Positions 61,760-64,000 of a DNA stretch of 64,000 nucleotides are shown piece by piece (position 1 is the first letter of the stretch; the number at the start of each line of letters is the position of its first letter). Source of the stretch: a virus. The stretch lies in the IMG/VR virus record IMGVR_UViG_3300025128_000015, positions 1 through 64,000 of that record, one strand, 5' to 3'. Under the pieces are notes generated by a model, which worked only from the letters and a program-made list of their open reading frames with translations, was not told where the DNA came from and made no database searches. Made by a program: the position numbers and the translations under genes.

Positions 61760-62194
61760 ATGAGTTTGATTAAAGAGGGACACAATGTGAAGGTCCATTA
61801 TAAAGGCACATTAACTGACGGAACAGAGTTTGATAATTCGAAAAATAGAGGCACACCTCTAGAATTTAAGGTTGGTTCTGGTCAGGTTATTAAAGGGTTT
61901 GATAGTGCCGTAATGGGACTGGGACTTGGAGAGGTGAAAACCTTCACTTTGGACCCTACAGAGGCTTACGGAGAAGTAAATCCGGACGCCATTCAGGAGA
62001 CGCCTAAAGCTATGTTTCCACTTGGGTTTGATTTCCAAGTTGGATCAACAGTTCAAGGACAAGGACCGGGTGGACAACCTTTGGTCGCAAAAATTCTCTC
62101 TGAATCAAATGATTCGGTCGTTTTGGATCATAACCATCCTTTGGCTGGTGAAGAATTGACTTTTGAGATTGAAATTATTGAGTACGATGAATAG
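61760..62194 (+). CDS. FKBP-type prolyl isomerase, SlyD-like
   Basis: 144 residues, SD AAGGA. The FKBP half-domains are NVKVHYKGTLTDGTEFDNSK, GSGQVIKGFDSAVMGLGLGE and EAYGEVNPDAIQETPKAMFP at the N-terminal side and LTFEIEIIEY at the end. Between them, about 70-125, is an insert-in-flap region ending VVLDHNHPLAGEELTF, diagnostic for SlyD. The insert gives chaperone activity in SlyD. The His/Cys-rich metal tail of E. coli SlyD is absent. It catalyses proline cis-trans isomerisation and may help phage proteins fold. Its place between Dam and UvsX genes gives no direct partner. Confidence 0.92.
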   Translation: MSLIKEGHNVKVHYKGTLTDGTEFDNSKNRGTPLEFKVGSGQVIKGFDSAVMGLGLGEVKTFTLDPTEAYGEVNPDAIQETPKAMFPLGFDFQVGSTVQGQGPGGQPLVAKILSESNDSVVLDHNHPLAGEELTFEIEIIEYDE

Positions 62195-62217
62195 AGCCAA
62201 AAACACATGGAGGGAAC

Positions 62218-63318
62218 ATGGCAAGGAAAGCTAAAAAATTAGGAAAACTTAGTCTGGACGATATGCGAAACCTTATTAATCGTAAGGCAGGATTAGAAGT
62301 CGCCCACGATCTAAGAGAAGAGAACCCAACTGAGGTAAAAGAGTGGATCTCCACTGGATCAACTTGGTTGGACAACATTGTTTGCAGAGGAAAAAAGGCC
62401 GGCATTCCAGTAGGTAAAATTACTGAGATTGCTGGTCTAGAAGGAGCGGGTAAATCGTGGATGGCTGCAGAGATTGCTGCCAATGCTCAAAAAATGGGTA
62501 TTGACGTTGTTTACTTCGATTCAGAGTCTGCTATCGATCCAAGTTTATTGTCTAGGTTAGGCATCGACTTGGAAAGATTTCTTTATGTGCAAGCATCAAG
62601 TGTTGAATTTGTTTTAGAGACGATCGAAGAACTATTAGGCTCTAACGATAGTCAAATGTTATTTATCTGGGACTCTCTGGCTCTTACGCCGGCCATAACA
62701 GATGTAGAAGGTGATTTCAACCCTCAGTCATCGATGGCTGTGAAGGCTCGAATCTTGGCGAAAGGGATGTCAAAACTTACTGTCCCTATCGCCAACACAC
62801 AGTCAACATTTTTGGTATTAAACCAGCTTAAAACAAATATCGCTTCAAATCCTGCGCAGAGAATGGAGATTATGACAACACCGTATGTCACTCCAGGTGG
62901 AAAAGCTATGCACTATGCATATTCACTGCGCATTTGGTTAACCGGCCGAAAAGCTAAGTCTTCGTTTATTATGAATGGAGACGACCGCGTAGGATACCAA
63001 GTACAAGTTAAACTAGAAAAATCACGCTTTGGAACATCAGGACGAAGGTGTCATTTTAAAATTATGTTTGCTGGTGAAGTTGGTATTCGTAATGAAGAGA
63101 GTTGGCTCGAAGCTTTAATAGGCTCAGAAAACCTAACTCAATCAGGTGCGTGGTACACACTACACTTTGAAGATGGGACATCACAAAAATTTCAATCAAA
63201 AAATTGGCTTGAAAAATTAAAAAGTAGTGAACAGTTCCGTGAAAGAGTGTTAGAGTTAATGCATGAAGAGATTGTTTTGAAATACGAAAGAAAGACAGAA
63301 CAATCTTCTTCTACATAA
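62218..63318 (+). CDS. uvsX: UvsX/RecA-like recombinase
   Basis: 366 residues (T4 UvsX has 391), SD GGAGGG. Walker A GLEGAGKSW (about 72-80), the FDSESAIDPS element with the catalytic Glu, Walker B MLFIWDSLAL (about 147-156), and TTPYVTPGGKAMHYAYSLRI followed by WLTG are characteristic of UvsX. It forms a presynaptic filament with the gp32-like SSB for strand exchange and recombination-dependent replication, together with the SbcCD fusion at 16387. A terminator follows. Confidence 0.95.
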   Translation: MARKAKKLGKLSLDDMRNLINRKAGLEVAHDLREENPTEVKEWISTGSTWLDNIVCRGKKAGIPVGKITEIAGLEGAGKSWMAAEIAANAQKMGIDVVYFDSESAIDPSLLSRLGIDLERFLYVQASSVEFVLETIEELLGSNDSQMLFIWDSLALTPAITDVEGDFNPQSSMAVKARILAKGMSKLTVPIANTQSTFLVLNQLKTNIASNPAQRMEIMTTPYVTPGGKAMHYAYSLRIWLTGRKAKSSFIMNGDDRVGYQVQVKLEKSRFGTSGRRCHFKIMFAGEVGIRNEESWLEALIGSENLTQSGAWYTLHFEDGTSQKFQSKNWLEKLKSSEQFRERVLELMHEEIVLKYERKTEQSSST

Positions 63319-63332
63319 GTCCCTCCCGTGTT

Positions 63333-63371
63333 AAGCCCCCGATGTTTAATTTAAGCAAAGGGGGCTTTTTT
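63333..63371 (+). terminator. Intrinsic terminator after UvsX gene
   Basis: AAGCCCCC (63333-63340) pairs with GGGGGCTT (63360-63367), with a 19-base loop, and runs into T6 (63366-63371). The loop is long but the GC stem and T-run are clear. Confidence 0.85.
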
Positions 63372-63405
63372 AAACTAATTAATTAATACTATCTAGGAGA
63401 GAGTT

Positions 63406-63777
63406 ATGTCCAAAAGAATTAAGAAATTGATTGTGGAAGCAATATCGGATAAAGTTCAAGAAGCCGAATGCATGATCCACACATCAGCAAAAGTAAACCT
63501 TACAGATGTTTTGACATCTATCCGAGCAATCGCCGGCGTGACAATTGTAAATTTAGTTGGATCGTCGAATAGAGTTTCAGATGATAGAGATGCGTCTTAT
63601 TTGAAAATTAAATTTATTCCAAATGTAACCTCTGCAGATGCATACATGAGAAACCTTGTTTCTTACGTGAGAAATCTGCCAAGCGTATTTACATTTGAAA
63701 TTAAAAAAGTTGAAAACCTAAAACAAAAGCTAGCCAGAAGAAGGCAGCAAAAAGATTTAGTAAAAATTGATATATAG
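63406..63777 (+). CDS. Hypothetical protein, ACT/ferredoxin-like pattern
   Basis: 123 residues, SD AGGAGAG. After a basic helix (SKRIKKLIVEAISDKVQEAE) comes an alpha/beta pattern (VNLTDVLTSIRAIAGVTIVN; SYLKIKFIPNVTSADAYMRN) with the LxxIRAIxGVTxV core often seen in small ferredoxin-like or ACT-like domains. The end is basic (KLARRRQQKD). I do not recognise a function. Its start overlaps in style with the N-terminal helices of other proteins here. Confidence 0.6.
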   Translation: MSKRIKKLIVEAISDKVQEAECMIHTSAKVNLTDVLTSIRAIAGVTIVNLVGSSNRVSDDRDASYLKIKFIPNVTSADAYMRNLVSYVRNLPSVFTFEIKKVENLKQKLARRRQQKDLVKIDI

Positions 63778-63786
63778 AGGAAAACA

Positions 63787-64000
63787 TTGAAAACTAAGAG
63801 ATTATTATTAATCGATCAGCTAAACTTATTCTTTAGATCGTATATTGTCGATCCATCGTTATCAACAAATGGACAACCAATTGGCGGATTAAAGGGAGTA
63901 ATTAAATCTTTACAAAAGATTATCAGAGAGTCAAAGCCAGACCAAGTTATTATCTGTTGGGATGGACAAGGAGGCTCAACCCGCCGCAAAATCTTAAATA
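63787..64000 (+). CDS. 5'-3' exonuclease / flap endonuclease, N-terminal part
   Basis: TTG start with GAGG six to seven bases upstream; the frame stays open to the window end (71 residues). RLLLIDQLNLFFRSYI is the first strand with catalytic Asp (family pattern LLxxDxxNxxxR), then NGQPIGGLKGVIKSLQKII and PDQVIICWDGQGGSTRRKIL with the second Asp and the RR of 5' nucleases (Pol I 5' domain, T4 RNase H, T5 exonuclease). It removes RNA primers. In this genome it may supply the 5' nuclease that the minimal polymerase at 56855 lacks. Confidence 0.88.
   Translation, partial: MKTKRLLLIDQLNLFFRSYIVDPSLSTNGQPIGGLKGVIKSLQKIIRESKPDQVIICWDGQGGSTRRKILN

Noticed and set aside
1-64000. Temperate lifestyle or prophage
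   Set aside because: No integrase, excisionase, repressor or att-like repeat is visible, and the gene content is that of a virulent T4-type phage. Absence in one window is not proof.

Overview
The window is part of the genome of a tailed, contractile-tail bacteriophage of the T4 superfamily, most likely marine or freshwater and lytic. Recognisable T4-type virion genes include large terminase (gp17), portal (gp20), prohead protease (gp21), an acidic scaffold (gp22 type), major capsid (gp23), neck and tail-completion proteins (gp14 and gp15 types), tail sheath (gp18), tail tube (gp19), a gp26-type hub or chaperone protein, tape measure and a LysM/gp53-type baseplate protein. T4-type replication and recombination genes are also present: UvsX, a gp32-like SSB, a primase, a 5' nuclease and an SbcCD (gp46/47) equivalent. 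All genes lie on the + strand, densely packed with TAATG or ATGA overlaps. No gap is longer than about 130 bases. I saw no tRNA, integrase, insertion sequence or CRISPR array. Base composition is AT-rich and most starts have good Shine-Dalgarno sequences, so the host should use SD-led initiation. A family A DNA polymerase in place of the T4 family B enzyme, with very diverged tail genes, recalls the 'Far-T4' group that includes Rhodothermus phage RM378. That placement is an inference.

Layout. (1) 1-12150: large virion proteins, probably baseplate wedge, tail appendage and adhesin genes. (2) 12147-19536: a RuvC-like nuclease, two LamG adhesins, a DnaG-type primase, small Cys-containing proteins and a fused Mre11-Rad50 (SbcD-SbcC) protein. 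(3) 19548-24883: a possible lysis cassette of three small membrane proteins, then two fibres with C-terminal S74 chaperone domains. (4) 24960-38188: packaging and head morphogenesis (small genes, terminase, portal, protease, a phage-encoded ribosomal protein bS21, scaffold, major capsid). (5) 38322-56809: head decoration, neck, sheath, tube, tail chaperone, tape measure and baseplate. (6) 56855-64000: DNA metabolism, with a minimal family A polymerase, a tubulin/FtsZ-like protein, gp32-like SSB, a ParB-like protein plus Dam methylase, a SlyD-type FKBP prolyl isomerase, UvsX, an unknown protein and the start of a 5'-3' exonuclease.

Regulation. A recurrent element close to ACTATTTAYTA lies in most of the longer gaps before virion genes. 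One copy merges with the T4 late-promoter octamer TATAAATA. I take it as the candidate late promoter. Clear intrinsic terminators follow the fibre, capsid, decoration, tail-chaperone, SSB and UvsX genes. A sigma70-like promoter precedes the ParB-Dam pair.

The most striking items are the tubulin-like protein beside the replication genes, the minimal exonuclease-free family A polymerase, the Mre11-Rad50 fusion, the phage bS21 and FKBP genes, the candidate late-promoter motif, a shared N-terminal helix that may be a capsid-targeting signal, and a roughly ten-fold excess of the palindrome GGCGCC.
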